Shown: positions 1-11,847 of the stretch, one piece after another
How the letters are laid out: every line of letters starts with the position of its first letter
Numbering within the stretch: the first letter of the stretch is position 1
The notes under the pieces: generated by a model
Told to the model about the DNA's origin: nothing
Database searches by the model: none
The model's input: only the letters and a program-made list of their open reading frames with translations
Source: Hedera helix
Lineage: Eukaryota > Streptophyta > Magnoliopsida > Apiales > Araliaceae
Direction: 5' to 3'
DNA: 64,000 nt
Assembly: GCA_947179155.2 (NCBI GenBank)
Contig: OX359273.1
Location: 46,242,523 to 46,306,522 of the forward strand
Translations under genes and position numbers: made by a program

Positions 1-2
1 AT

Positions 3-143
3 AATGGAGCTATTCAATTCCATAAACAGCCATCCAAATATAGACGAGGAAATGTTGTAGCATTGACGTCATACCTTACCGATTTGGTGGTTGTCGAAGA
101 AAAGAAAAAATTCAAAACCTTGCACGAACCATTTAACTTTTGA
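3..143 (+). CDS. C-terminal fragment of an unidentified protein (partial)
   Basis: An open frame enters from the left edge and runs 46 codons to a TGA at 141-143. The peptide is charged, with patches such as QFHKQPSKYRRGN and VVVEEKKKF, and its composition looks protein-like rather than like translated AT-rich DNA. No methionine opens the frame in the window and I do not recognise the family. It may be the last exon of a + strand gene whose body lies to the left. It could also be a chance open frame, since 46 codons is short, so confidence is modest. Confidence 0.35.
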   Translation, partial: NGAIQFHKQPSKYRRGNVVALTSYLTDLVVVEEKKKFKTLHEPFNF

Positions 144-2485
144 AGGTTTAACTTTTTTGGGAGGGCAAGACTATATTAGTTGGACTAGGAAGTGGATCTT
201 GTTATTGTCATCATGGTTCACATGAGCAAGAGTTGGTTATACTGCACGTATTTATTGCTTGCTAGATGATCTTAACAGTTGTAATTTTCTTACTTCATAG
301 AGTGTTAAAGACCTCCCATGTATGGTGATGGGTTGTCATCCCCTTTTATTCCAATCCTAAGCATAGTAAATTTTTGAGTAGAACAAACTTCCAGTGTATC
401 AGATTAATTCATTTTATGGCTTCAGTCCTCCTGCTTATCATTTGCACGTGGCAGTGAACTCGGCTGTGGAATTCAAGATTTTGTGTATCAGCAACCAACA
501 TTTGAACTGATATGACAGGAACAAATAAGAGGCTTTACAATCTCATCCACTGGTTAGCTTAAATGGTGATCAAGTGACAACCATCCCTTTTCTGTTTGAA
601 CCATAAGGCCACTGGCCACTTTAAGCATATAATCTGATTGTCGCAGGTTCCAATCTGTGTACTTGGGTCAAAATTACCAATCCACATAATAAAAATAAAA
701 ATAAAAATAAATTTGCTTTAATTTTAGCGTCTCTGGTTTTATTTTGTGGAAGTACATATTACTACGGTCTAGCAGGGAGTCACATGACTCGTATTATCCA
801 TCGACGGGTGGGAGTGGGACATCGCCCACGTGGAGTGTACTTAATAGTTGGTAGCTGTTGAGACTTCGAATCAGCTTTATGTGCTCAAATTTAATGGGTT
901 TGTTGCAGGTAAAAAATATACCTTCCTACCAAACAAATAAATGAAATAAGTTAACGCAAATTTAAGATCAAGTAGAATATTAGATGGCTTGGCCAAGTAG
1001 TAGTACTAATTGTAACGAGCTAAGCTTCCCTCCACGCACCCCACACACATACAGGCATTGTGATTTATAAATAATGATCGCATTATGCGCACGACCAAAT
1101 GTAAATATATGGCTCGTCACATTCCAGTTTAGTTATAGATTAGGCCCGAAATGACGTAGTATTTAATTATAAAATATTAAATGTCTTTAATATCATTAAT
1201 AAAAATAATAAAAAGACAAAAAGACAAAAAAATATTAAAATATGAATGTAATTATAGTCAATCTCACTATAGCAAACCACGCATTCAATTTCCCCATAGG
1301 TACAATTCAGATTAAAAACATTCTTACAATTAAATATGTTTGTGAAAAAATGATATGCATGTCGTCATATATTATGACAAAATTAAATTGTAACTAACGT
1401 AAAACTCAATTACAATAAGATAAAATAATAATGTTTGAGTCCCTTCTAAATACTTACCTATCCCACATGCATCGGCATCATATATTTATCATAATAGAAC
1501 TCTTATTTGTGCTGCCAGGTTATTCATGCATATAAACTATAAGAAATTGCAAAACAAGTAAACTAACTTCTCAACTTTAGCTAGAAAAAATGGTTTTAAT
1601 TCCAAAATAATATTTCATTATTCTATACCATAATATATATACGGCAATCATAATAATTACTTGAAAAAAATACAAATGCAAAAAGTTTTTATAAAAAATA
1701 AACAAATAATAATACTCTATTAAACGATGATCATCTTGAAGACTGCCATAGTGCCATTGTTGCAATCATCAATGAAACATAAGCAGATTAGACTGCTAAT
1801 TATTATCATGTATCTGTTGTGACACACTGAATCTATTTCCTTGCATTTCTTCCCAGTTCTTCCGTGCATTTTTTCTCTAGCAAGGAATCACTCGTGTGAC
1901 ACAAAATGAGAACACAAACTATTAGTGCTTTGCTATAATACCCATAGACCATGTTTGTTTGTTTGCAAGAATTATAATTTTAATATTATAATCTCAAAAT
2001 TATATTTGTTGATAAAAATTACACTTATGATAAGCTTATTATTCTCAAGTGTATTGTTTATTTTTAAATTTAAACTTGAGACTATTAGTTCAAAAATTAT
2101 AAAATGACTTGATATAAAGACTATCTAATACCATATTCAAACAGGTATTATAATTCCAAAACTATTTAATCTAATAATCTTGAAATTATAATTCCATAAA
2201 TTATAATATAGATCATAATTCTGAATACTTTGCAAACAAATATGATCATAAATTATAATATAGCCCTTTCCAACGTTTTTTGATGAAACTCCTTAAGCGT
2301 AATAAAATGATGGAAAACGTTAGCCAAAAAAGTACACAGGCGAAACCATTTTTAGGACTGTTGACTGTGACAGTTGTCCACTAAAAGAAGCAAGACGCTA
2401 AAATTAAGCACTTGCTTGAAGAAACTCTGGTAACCTTTGTGCTTCGTTTTAAAAGTAACGGCGAGGGAGCCTAAAAATCTGCGAG
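144..2485. other. Intergenic region, no gene seen
   Basis: About 2.3 kb without a convincing coding frame; short ORFs here have the composition of translated AT-rich DNA. The first few hundred bases may be 3' UTR of the partial ORF at the left edge. It contains an inverted-repeat element at about 1950-2243, listed separately. Confidence 0.6.
1950..2243. mobile_element. MITE-like inverted-repeat element
   Basis: The left end reads CATGTTTGTTTGTTTGCAAG and is followed by ATTATAAT-rich sequence. The right end, near 2215-2243, reads ATAATTCTGAATACTTTGCA followed by AACAAATATG, an imperfect inverted copy. About 290 bp, AT-rich and non-coding, which fits a small non-autonomous DNA element. The superfamily is unclear because no target duplication could be defined. 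Confidence 0.45.
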
Positions 2486-5221
2486 TTACAAACAAAATAT
2501 ACCGAGTTGAATAAACAATTTGAAGAAGTATTTTATAAAAATCCTTTTATATCTCCCACTTTTATAGACCTTTCTATTCAACGCTCTAAATGTGGGAGCA
2601 GTGGATGTCACTTGTTCACGTTCACTACCAACTTTCGGCCAGAAATCAGGTCGAGCAAAGTAGCTTGTCAGGGCAAACCATGTTATTCATGGCAATGTTG
2701 ACTAAAAACAGAAATGTGTAAACAAACCTCATCCTCTGTGCCCTGCGAGCTGTTTCAAGAGCAGGCTCTTTAGGAATGGTAAAGCCGCAACTTAGCATGT
2801 ATCAAATTCCCATAGATGGTACCATCCTCTGCAAGACCATCCAACAATTTTTCATAACTCAGTACAAATGCAGATAGTCTTCTTGGCTCACTTTGTGTGC
2901 CCCTCTGAACTCGGTACCAAGCCAAATAGTCTTCTTGGCTCACATTCCTTAACTTCTTAATATGTGTGTGTGTGTGAGTGTGGTGTGTATGTATTTGTAC
3001 ATATAAGTATAGCATACATTCATTAATACGGGAAAAATGTCTATCCAAGTAATTCATTTGCTCTTCAGAGTATAATTTTTGTATGTTTTTACAAGCGTGT
3101 TTCCAATAATATTTCTTGTTTGATCAATTCAGACGTCCATATGCTTGGTGAACAAAATATCAACTATGCGTGGACACACTTATATAGTTCAAAGTTCAAA
3201 GTTATAACAAAAGACAACCACAAGGTAATAAAATGAGGAAGAACTGCCAGCATTATGAAATTAAATACATCAAAGAAAAATACACGAATACGTCAAATGG
3301 CAAAGCTCAGTCTTTCAGCAGTAACTTACCTTTTCAGGTTCCTTGTGAACTAAATGAGTTTGTTGATTTGTATCAGCAACCTGATATGTAGAAGAATTAG
3401 ACGTTCAATTGAGACTGCAAGTGACCTCCCTCAAGCTTTTGTCTCTTAGCAGGTTGACTCTCCAACGCAGAAGAATTAGTTAAACTTCTCTCATTGTTCT
3501 CCAACTTCAAAAACCTACCACTTGCAGGAAACAGGTCATCAGAACATAAGGATGGGACATGGAAAGATAGTCATTCAGTGTTTAGTATATATGTTTGCCA
3601 AAAATGCCACACAATTTAGACATGGGATGCAGAAATTATTTGTAACTGTAGAAATTTAAATGCTTTGTTTCTTTAATTCTAGAAGAATAAAGTAGAAAAT
3701 ATGCTAGTTGAAAATCATTTATTGTATTATTACTGGCAGCCAGCCCAACTTACCAGAGGTGGCAGTAATGTGGACGAGTGCAAGGAACAAAGCAAAGAAT
3801 ATGTACAGAATTCACACCCAAAAAAAAAGTAGTCACCAGGAATTACCCACTTGATGAGCTTGATTTTGTTTGGCCAAATTGGCTAGCTGTTGGCTTCATA
3901 AGAGTTGAAATCCTAGGAACAGATGGGTTAGCAGTGGTATTTCTTTTAGCTTTTGAATCAATCATATGATTATAAAATGTCAAACCTACAAAGAATTCGA
4001 TTGTAAGAATATAGGGAGCAAATCTTTAAATTATAGAAGAAAACTTGAGATATCATTTCACAACAAGTATCTTACATTTTCAATCAATAACTTAGATCAC
4101 CTGTAGGTATTTGATGGGATTGATTAAACTTTGGCAAATTGCAACTCTTTAACAGAAATCCTTCCATTTATTCCTTCACATTCTGCAAGACATATATAAT
4201 GAATGAAGCAGTCGGAATAACAGTGTCACATGTTTTATCTTGCTAATGAGCAAGAAAGTAACCCAATATGTATCATTATATGGATTGAACAATAAAAGCT
4301 AATTCTTGGAAGCTGACCAATACTTTTACTTAATAAAGACTATTAGTATAAACTAGAATTAACCTAGAGGTTTAGGAATGGAACAACAAAACCCAAACCA
4401 AAATAAAAATCCAAACCTCTAGCTATGATACAAATAATATAAGGTGCAAGTTTTAGGAACATATATTGGGTTGTATCCTTCCAAGACTATAACTTTTACT
4501 TTCCGAGTGATGATGATATAATGTCTAGAACATAATGCCTCTAAAATGAGAAAACAATACTTCTTCAGCATCCAAAATTAAATTGTACCTCTGGTTGCTC
4601 ATATTCATTGAAGAAATTTCTGGGTCCGCCCCCGGCAAAAAAAGAAGAAGAAAGAAGCTAAAATACAAAATACATTACAAAAATGAAAAATTGAACTCCA
4701 AAAAAATAAAATCCCATGCTGAAAAAATTAAGCTTTAGTGAATTCAAGATGTCACTGTTTCTTCGCTAAGTTTTTTTAGTAAATATTTTATGTCCAAACA
4801 AATAAATTGAGCATATAAAATTTAATTTTTCGTGAGCAACTAATTAATTTCTAAACTTCTACTGCAGCTTATAAAGGAAATTACACTATATTAAGGAAAA
4901 AGGAATCAGCTTGGGGTTCCATTAACAGAGCTACATTTGCTTAAATCAACTTAAAACGGAAATATTAAGCAGTAATAAAATCTAAAATCAAACTAACAAC
5001 TTAAGAGCAGCTAGACCTTAGGGTTTTGATATAGAACACTTACGCGAAGGTGGATAACTTCCCTTTGATTTGAACCACAGCTCAGCTTCACGAGCCTCAG
5101 CTAACGACTCCTCTCGGCTGAAATCAAAGTATCGAGCCGCGTCGAACTCGTAATCAAGATCGATGTCTATAGCTGTGAATGTAAACATGGTAAATATCCT
5201 CCATTTCTTCGTCCATTTCAC
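2486..5221 (-). pseudogene. TPX2-like microtubule/Aurora-activating protein gene, frameshifted and truncated
   Basis: Exon 1 (5221 or 5188 to 5044) encodes DYEFDAARYFDF and REAELWF, the N-terminal Aurora-binding signature of plant TPX2/TPXL proteins. Later exons, phase-matched by eye, are 3912-3847 (STLMKPTASQ), 3520-3403 (AKRQKLEGG), 3380-3330 (VADTNQQTHLVHKEPEK) and 2826-2728 (HAKLRL, then IPKEPALETARRAQR). A 31-nt exon at 4619-4589 fits the phases but is tentative. In the 2826-2728 exon the frame changes between HAKLRL and the TIPKEP block because of one extra base in an A-run at 2781-2783. The last recognisable block (VTSTAPTFRALNRK, near 2624-2560) runs into non-homologous sequence and a stop at 2486, so the C-terminal TPX2 domain is missing. 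Intact family members bind spindle microtubules and activate Aurora kinases. A one-base assembly error could explain the frameshift but not the missing 3' end. Confidence 0.6.
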
Positions 5222-8200
5222 TCACTAACTACTTTCACTCTCTAAAATCAAAGCTCCAAAGCGAAAACCCTAACTATCAACTGAAATGCGAGTGATTGAT
5301 CACAAAGAACGGTGCACGGTAGCAAGAAAAGAAGCAAGTATACATACACTGAGTGCATCTATAGGTGGAGAGAGAGAGGAAGGACAGAATTGGTAATAGT
5401 GCCGAATCTCTAAAGGATCCGTATTTTAAGTGAATGGGGCTGCAAATAGAGGGATAACGTTATTGTGATGGAAATGCCCTAGAGATTGTCAAAATTGGCG
5501 ACTGTTAATAGTGTATTTAAAGAGGCATTTGGGGGATGAGATTGTCAATTCAATGGAAAATAGAAAATTTGGGTTTTTTTTTTCTTTTTCCTTATAATAT
5601 CTCCAATTTGGGATTATTATAATAACAGTAAATTTTCATAATTAACTACATATAAAATTTTATTCAATTAAATTTCATTTTTCTCTCTATAAATTTTAAT
5701 TTCTTTGTCATCCCTTTCATGTAATGTATTGATACTAGCATTTCACCCCGTGCCTCCGGCACTACGATTTAACGAGTGTGAGCTTTAGTCGGACTCCACC
5801 ATCGAAGAGAGAGGATAGAAGCCACGGAGAGAGAGAGTGAGAGAGAGAGAAGAGAGTTGTGCATAATGTTCATAGATCTATGAAAATGGTGAGAAGATGA
5901 GGATATTATGAGACGGACGGTGGGATTTATCCCAAAGTTTAGACAGTTCAGATCATTTAATATGATGAGCGGGAAATTCAAAATCATTTGTATTTTGTTA
6001 TTATAAATTTTTTATCTAAAAAATTATAGTATACCAACAAAAGAATCTGCTACATTATCCTTCAAAGAATAGTTAACAAAGACCTTTTCAAGCTCAATAC
6101 ATTTTTTTTTTACATAGAAAATATAATTGTGTATTAATGGACCCCTTAAATATAATTATATCACAAATGAACCCTATAAATATAATTTCCCTATTAATGG
6201 ACCCTATAATTTATAAATATAATAATTATATCACAAATACAAGATATAATAGGCTCTGTCCTCATATTCCTAGCCGGTACGTTCCTTTCAAGGGATTGCA
6301 TGGCATGGGATAAGCTCCTCCAAGTGGGTTTTAAAGGATGCACGTAATAATCGAATATTATATTTATTTATATTATTAAAAAATAAATTATAATATAAAT
6401 TTTAATATTTTATTTTATTTTTTAATAACATAAATAAATATAATATTTAATTAATTTGTGTTTATTCTGTTTTAAATCTGCCATCAAAAGCTGAAACCGG
6501 ACATCAGTCAGTCCAGAACAATTATTAGTGTACTCACTGGAAATGGGCCCATAGTTAAAATCATCCCTGCCTAGTCCAATTTAAAATGGGCATATATTAT
6601 ATATTAAATTGAAAAGTGAAATATTTTTTTATGTCAATTTTTTTGTTATAAATTATTTAAATAATTATTTATATTAATATGTAACGATATATTTGACAAA
6701 ATAAATTAATTTTATAATCTTATTTGATTTTATATATTAATATAGGTTGTAATTATAATTGTATATTTTACGTACTCTATTAAATTTTCGGTTGATAGAA
6801 GTCATTATTTCTTGTGAAATACTTGTAAATTAATTACTTACACTTGCTTCCACAAACGAATATTATTTCCACGTCAAAGAATTTACATGCACGACGGAAT
6901 GAAAGTTGGGACAAAGTTTATTTGGACGGATTTAACAAAATGGCCAACCTTCTTCACCTTAGGGGTCGGTTTTGAAAGGCAATAAAGCCCCGACAAACTT
7001 GTCCTAGGATAAGAACCTAACTACCACAACAACAGTAGGGTGGGATTCTTGGTCTTTGACGCAACCAACTTGAAATCGAAGCCTTAAACATCACCATCCG
7101 ACTATATCCAATCTTTAGCTTATTCTTTCTCAATTGTATATGAAAGGCAAAATCAACATAAATATTGTCATATTCTATGAGTTTTGAAAAGGTTTTTAAA
7201 ATCCTAAATATGCAGCATTTGCAATGTCACATTGATGGAATAATCGAGTATATTACTAGTTTATCCATTTTTTTTTAGTCCATTAAGCAACAAGTTATGT
7301 TGTAAAAAAAAAATAACGAGTTATTTATATTACAACATTATGTAATATGTGAGAACGACACCATAAATTGGGTTAAAATTTACATGTTTAGCTCTATCCA
7401 TATTTTTGTGCCCATTAAATCGATAATCATTATTAGTGTGCATCGAGTAAAATGAATGCAAAGTGCCCGTAATATCACACGAACCATACACATTAGATGT
7501 TTGAGTGATCACAAATAAAATAAATTTAGAGAACAAAAAAAACCAATGGACTAGTATTAGTGTTGATCAACAATTAATGTTTGTTCGACTTTGAGGAAGT
7601 GTAATTTTATTTCAAGCCAAGCCTAAGATTTGTATAACCATAGCATATGTGCTGGAAGTTTTCTAGTTTGATGAATTTTGAGTGTACGTTAGATTGAGTT
7701 TGTTCACATTTGAAGTCTTAAAATGCTTGGTGTCACGTGATCCAGTCACATGCATACCAAAAGCCTTTACACAATTGATCATAAGCATTTGTTAACTGTT
7801 AAGGGAGAAATATTGAAGTGAAAAGAAAAAAAAAATACAATTACACTATATGAATCATGTAAAAAATAATAGTGGAATGCCATGTTAACATTTTTAAGCA
7901 AGTATAGAAAAAAAAAACAATTTTGAAATAAAATAGCTAGCATGTCCGCCTATTAATAAAAATTAAAGTTTGACACTTACATACGACGATCATATTTTAA
8001 ATAATAAAAAAAATATCTACAAAAATGTTCGTAAAACGCTTTTAATTACACTATTTTGTCATATTATTTGATTTTTTTTATCAACCACGCTGACAAAGGA
8101 GTTGCATTTTCCAAGAGTAGAACATAAAAAAATTGAGTAATAAACTTTAGCAAACCATAAACAGGACCAATTTAGCACAAATATTTTGAGGGCTATTTGA

Positions 8201-8503
8201 GTAAAAACACTCCTTCCCCAAGCATGGGGGGTAAAATGCTTAACAATATTCCAACAACAACTAGATTCGTCCTCTACTCTTAAACAAGCATGTAACAGCG
8301 CAAAATCATCAACAATCTTATTTATACAAATAAATTAAATTTAAAAATAAATAATTTTTCGAAGACAAAAAAAAGAAAAAAGAAAAAATAGAGACAGAAA
8401 GAGAGCCCTGCCTATTGCCCAACCCTCCTCCCTTAGTCTCTCCTCGTTTCTCCTACACTCCTTTGCACTCTCCGTCCGTCCACTCGACAATGTCCCCACA
8501 AAC
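5222..8503. other. Intergenic: divergent promoter region of TPX2-like and ACS10-like genes
   Basis: About 3.3 kb between two divergently transcribed genes, with no plausible coding frame. A GA-rich stretch lies at 5825-5855. A partly duplicated AT-rich unit containing TATTAATGGACCC occurs at about 6130-6240, and an inverted repeat at 6353-6450. The last 130 bp before the ACS10-like start are CT-rich, as expected of a plant 5' leader. Confidence 0.6.
6353..6450. repeat. AT-rich inverted repeat (hairpin)
   Basis: The left arm at about 6353-6385 contains GAATATTATATTTATTTATA followed by TTATTAAAAAATAAA. The right arm at about 6411-6450 reads as its near complement, ending ATAAATAAATATAATATTTA. 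Arms are about 33 bp with a short loop. This looks like a small fold-back element, but the base composition is so biased that some pairing is expected by chance. Confidence 0.4.
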
Positions 8504-8507
8504 ATGA
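8490..8507 (+). promoter_or_regulatory. Minimal uORF overlapping the ACS10-like start codon
   Basis: ATG at 8490 opens a five-codon frame (MSPQT) that stops at TGA 8505-8507. The main ATG is 8504-8506, so stop and start overlap as ATGA. If the transcript starts upstream of 8490, ribosomes would translate the uORF first and either reinitiate at the overlap or move on to the next in-frame ATG at 8573. The overlap is direct observation; a translational effect is inference. Confidence 0.5.
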
Positions 8508-10798
8508 GACAAACTCGAAGCTACGACGACAACAGAGACAAACCCACCACTGGCGGTGGAGCCACGACGGCGATGAGGGTGATAGTGCCCTTGCAAGGCG
8601 TAGTCCAAGGCCGCGGTGGCCTTGTTTTAGGCTCAGTCATACCCTGTGCTCTCTTCTACTTCTTCCAACTCTACCTCAAGCAGCGCCAACGCTCTCGCCC
8701 TCAACCTCCTCGGCCGCCGGAGCCTCCGTCAACCGTCGAGGTTTCACCTTGGCTGAATAGAGTTCTGTCTCGCTCCCTTCTCTCTCCGAGTGGCTCCAGT
8801 AGGCCTGCCCACGTATCTTCCAGAGCTAATTCTATTGCTAAACAACCTGATACTACCTACTATGTTGGATTGAAGAGGGTTTCTGAGGACCCTTTTGATG
8901 AATTAAATAACCCAGATGGTATTTTCCAGCTTGGATTGGCCGAAAACAAGGTTTGTTAATTTTATCAAATATATATAAATTTGTTTACTTTGTCTTGATG
9001 ATATTTTTATAGTTGTGGTAATTTTGGGTGTGTGGTGAATTTAATTAGTTATCACTGGATTTGGTTCAAGACTGGCTATTAGAAAATGAAGATTCAATTT
9101 TTAACCGGGATATAAGTGGGATTTCTACTTATCAGCCATTTGATGGGTTGATGGAGTTGAAAGTGGTAAGTGTTTCCATTATGCTCTTTGTTTTAATTGA
9201 TTAAACTCTTACATTATGCTTCCCTATTAGATAAAATTTGTTAAAGGGCTTTTTGCCATAAGGACAAAAGCCACAAAAAAGCACACTGAATGTTGAAAAG
9301 ATTTCAAGACAGTTTTGTATTGCCTTGGTACCAGCCATGATTGATGTGCCAAGCTGCTTTGTTTGCTAAAATTAAGGTCCTACCCAACTCTTATGTATGC
9401 TTGTTGAAATTTTCAGTTATTCGAATGGATGAAACCAATAATAGTGTTACTTCAATCAACTCTTAAGGTTTTTTTTATAACAAGATTTATTGATGGTGCT
9501 CATATCTGCTTTTGAACCTGTGCTTTTATTTTATTTTATATCACAACTTGAAGTGACAGTATGTAATTTGGGCTCTATCATATTCAATTCTGAGGAATGT
9601 AGATGGTTCCTTTTAATACATGAACAAGCAATTGATTTTGTACCATGCTGAGTTGCTTTCAATCTTGTGTTTGTATGCTAATTTCATCAGTACTGCAGGC
9701 GGTGGCAAGATTCATGTCTGAGGTCATGGATAAATCAGTGCCCTTCAACCCGTCCCAAATAATACTGACAGCTGGTGCAGCCCCTGCAATTGAGATGCTT
9801 AGCTTCTGCCTGGCAGACACTGGAAATGCTTTTCTTGTTCCTTCACCTTATTACCCAGAGTAAATTTCTTTACCAAGCTGAAGAAGTTCTATATTTGGTC
9901 ATTTAGCTTGTCTAGATACTAAACTTGAAAGACAACTTGCAGTCTTGACAGGGATGTCAAATGGCGTACTGGGGTAGATATTATACCCATTCCTTGCAGG
10001 AGTGCAGACAATTTCAGTTTTAGTACAACCTCTCTTGACCGAGCGTTTATTCAAGCAAAGAAACGTGGTCTTAAAGTTCGTGGAGTTATAATTTCGAACC
10101 CATCAAATCCAGTAGGCAGTTTGCTCAATAGGGAAACGCTTTACAACCTAATGGACTTTGCTACAGAAAAGAACATTCATGTCATCTCTATTGAAATATT
10201 AGCAGGATCCACTCACGGAAATGAAGAGTTTGTCAGCATGGCAGAAATCATTGATTTGGAGGGTTTTGACCGCAACAGAGTTCACATAGTTTATGGTCTT
10301 TCGAAAGACCTCCCTCTTCCTGGTTTTAGGGTGGGGGTTCTTTATACCTACAATGAGACTGTTCTGGCCGCAGCTAAAAAACTAACAAGATTCTCATCCG
10401 TTTCTGCTCCAACCCAGCGATTGCTCGTCTCAATGCTCTCAGATCCAAACTTTATTCAAGAGTTCATCAGGACAAACAGAGAAAGGCTTCAAAGAATGTA
10501 TATTGAATTTGTGGCTGGCTTGAAGCAATTGGGTATTGAATGCATGAAGAGCAGTGGAGGCTTCTATTGTTGGGCTGATATGAGTGGGTTTATTCGCTCA
10601 TATAATGAGAAAGGGGAGCTTGAACTGTGGGATAAGTTGTTAAATATATCAAAGATTAACGCAACTCCTGGTTCCTCATGTCACTGTATTGAACCTGGAT
10701 GGTTCCAGTTTTGTTTTACTACATTAACCGAAAGGGACATTCCTATCGTTATGGAACGTATTCGTAGAGTCTCTGAAGCCTGCAAATCTAGCAGTTGA
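8504..10798 (+). CDS. ACS10: ACS10-type aminotransferase (ACC synthase family), possibly catalytically altered
   Basis: Four exons at 8504-8950, 9049-9165, 9699-9859 and 9943-10798 join in phase to 526 codons. The N-terminus has MRVIVPLQGVVQGRGG (from residue 24) and a hydrophobic, probably membrane segment at about 37-57, as in the ACS10/ACS12 branch. That branch was described as amino acid aminotransferases rather than true ACC synthases. Family blocks follow: GLAEN (about 144-148), SPYYP before the exon 3/4 junction, NPSNP, and LSKDLPLPGFRVG with the PLP lysine at Lys363 and the arginine at 371. Two sites differ. The position normally Asp (DE motif) in ACC synthases is Ile325 (VISIEILAGS). 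The C-terminal carboxylate-binding Arg is Gln497 (PGWFQFCF). Start choice: ATG 8504 is the longest frame; Met24 at 8573 is an alternative. Converges tail to tail with the LRR-RLK gene. Confidence 0.92.
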
Positions 10799-11847
10799 AA
10801 TCCTATGGGTGACTATAAATCAACGGGTACCTATTGAAGCACACCTAATTTGGCAGGACAACTCTTTTACAAAGATTTTGATGCTGTAGGCATTAAAATT
10901 GAACTTTGAAGTAGCCCCTGTGGTTTTAGCTTTAAAGTAACAAGGAGGCAAATTTGAAGGATTGCCTTGGATGATTGTGTCAGTGGAAGCCTAATGGTCC
11001 GAGTTACTACAGATTGTGCCACATGACAAGAGCTACAGTTGAAATCAAGTTTTATGGTAAGCGAAAGTGAACCAGAATCCTAAACCTTGAGTTGAAGGTA
11101 TATATACTAGTTCTGGTTGCTTCTGCTTTCAACATTAGTTTCTTTTTCATCTGTTTCGTAATATGGGGCGTGTAAATCCTTCCCCCTGCCCTGCTCTGCA
11201 ATTTATCAAACTATTCGCCTCAAGTTCTGAAGACGTAGATAGACTTTTCATCAGTGAAAATAGGGCAAGAATTACAACTGCCGTGTTCAAGGAATCATAT
11301 TCATGTTACTTTTGCTGAATACAAATGTTATGCAGAGACATTATTATTGTTTCTTACATGTATATGATTTATTCTTTTTTACCAATATAGTGCTACTTCT
11401 GTTCACTTAATTTACTCCTTTGATACCCATTAGTCGATAGAGGACAAGGTGTTCAATTGTTTCTATCATTTACAGTCTTTTTTTACCCTTTCTAACTCAA
11501 GGTCTAGTGGCCAAAGGGATTCAAACATAAAATCAAAATATAGAAGTACCTGAATAAAGAAATAGACCCTATGTTCTGTTTCCAATGAGACAAAAAACTA
11601 ATGTATTTTATTGCAAAAATTAAAATGGATAATAAATAATTGTAATCTCAAAATTGAATAGAAAAAAAAAATTCCTTCTGTTTTTATGCTCTAAAAGTGC
11701 CTATCGTCTCCAATCCTCACTACCAGAAATCCAAATTCCCCTGCCAGCCATACTACCATTTCTTTCCATCCTTTCTAATGTAAATCTTTGCTAATTAGTA
11801 ATTACATACTCAGGCTGTCAAAATCCCGAATTCACTTATTATGAACC
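10799..11847. other. Convergent intergenic region, 3' UTRs
   Basis: About 1.05 kb between the stop codons of the ACS10-like gene (+) and the LRR-RLK gene (-). It most likely holds both 3' UTRs. I see no coding frame and no repeat in it. Confidence 0.7.

Noticed and set aside
2770..3057. 95-codon minus strand ORF
   Set aside because: Covers the TPX2-like exon at 2826-2790 plus intron with a GT microsatellite; the real signal is the exon, not this frame.
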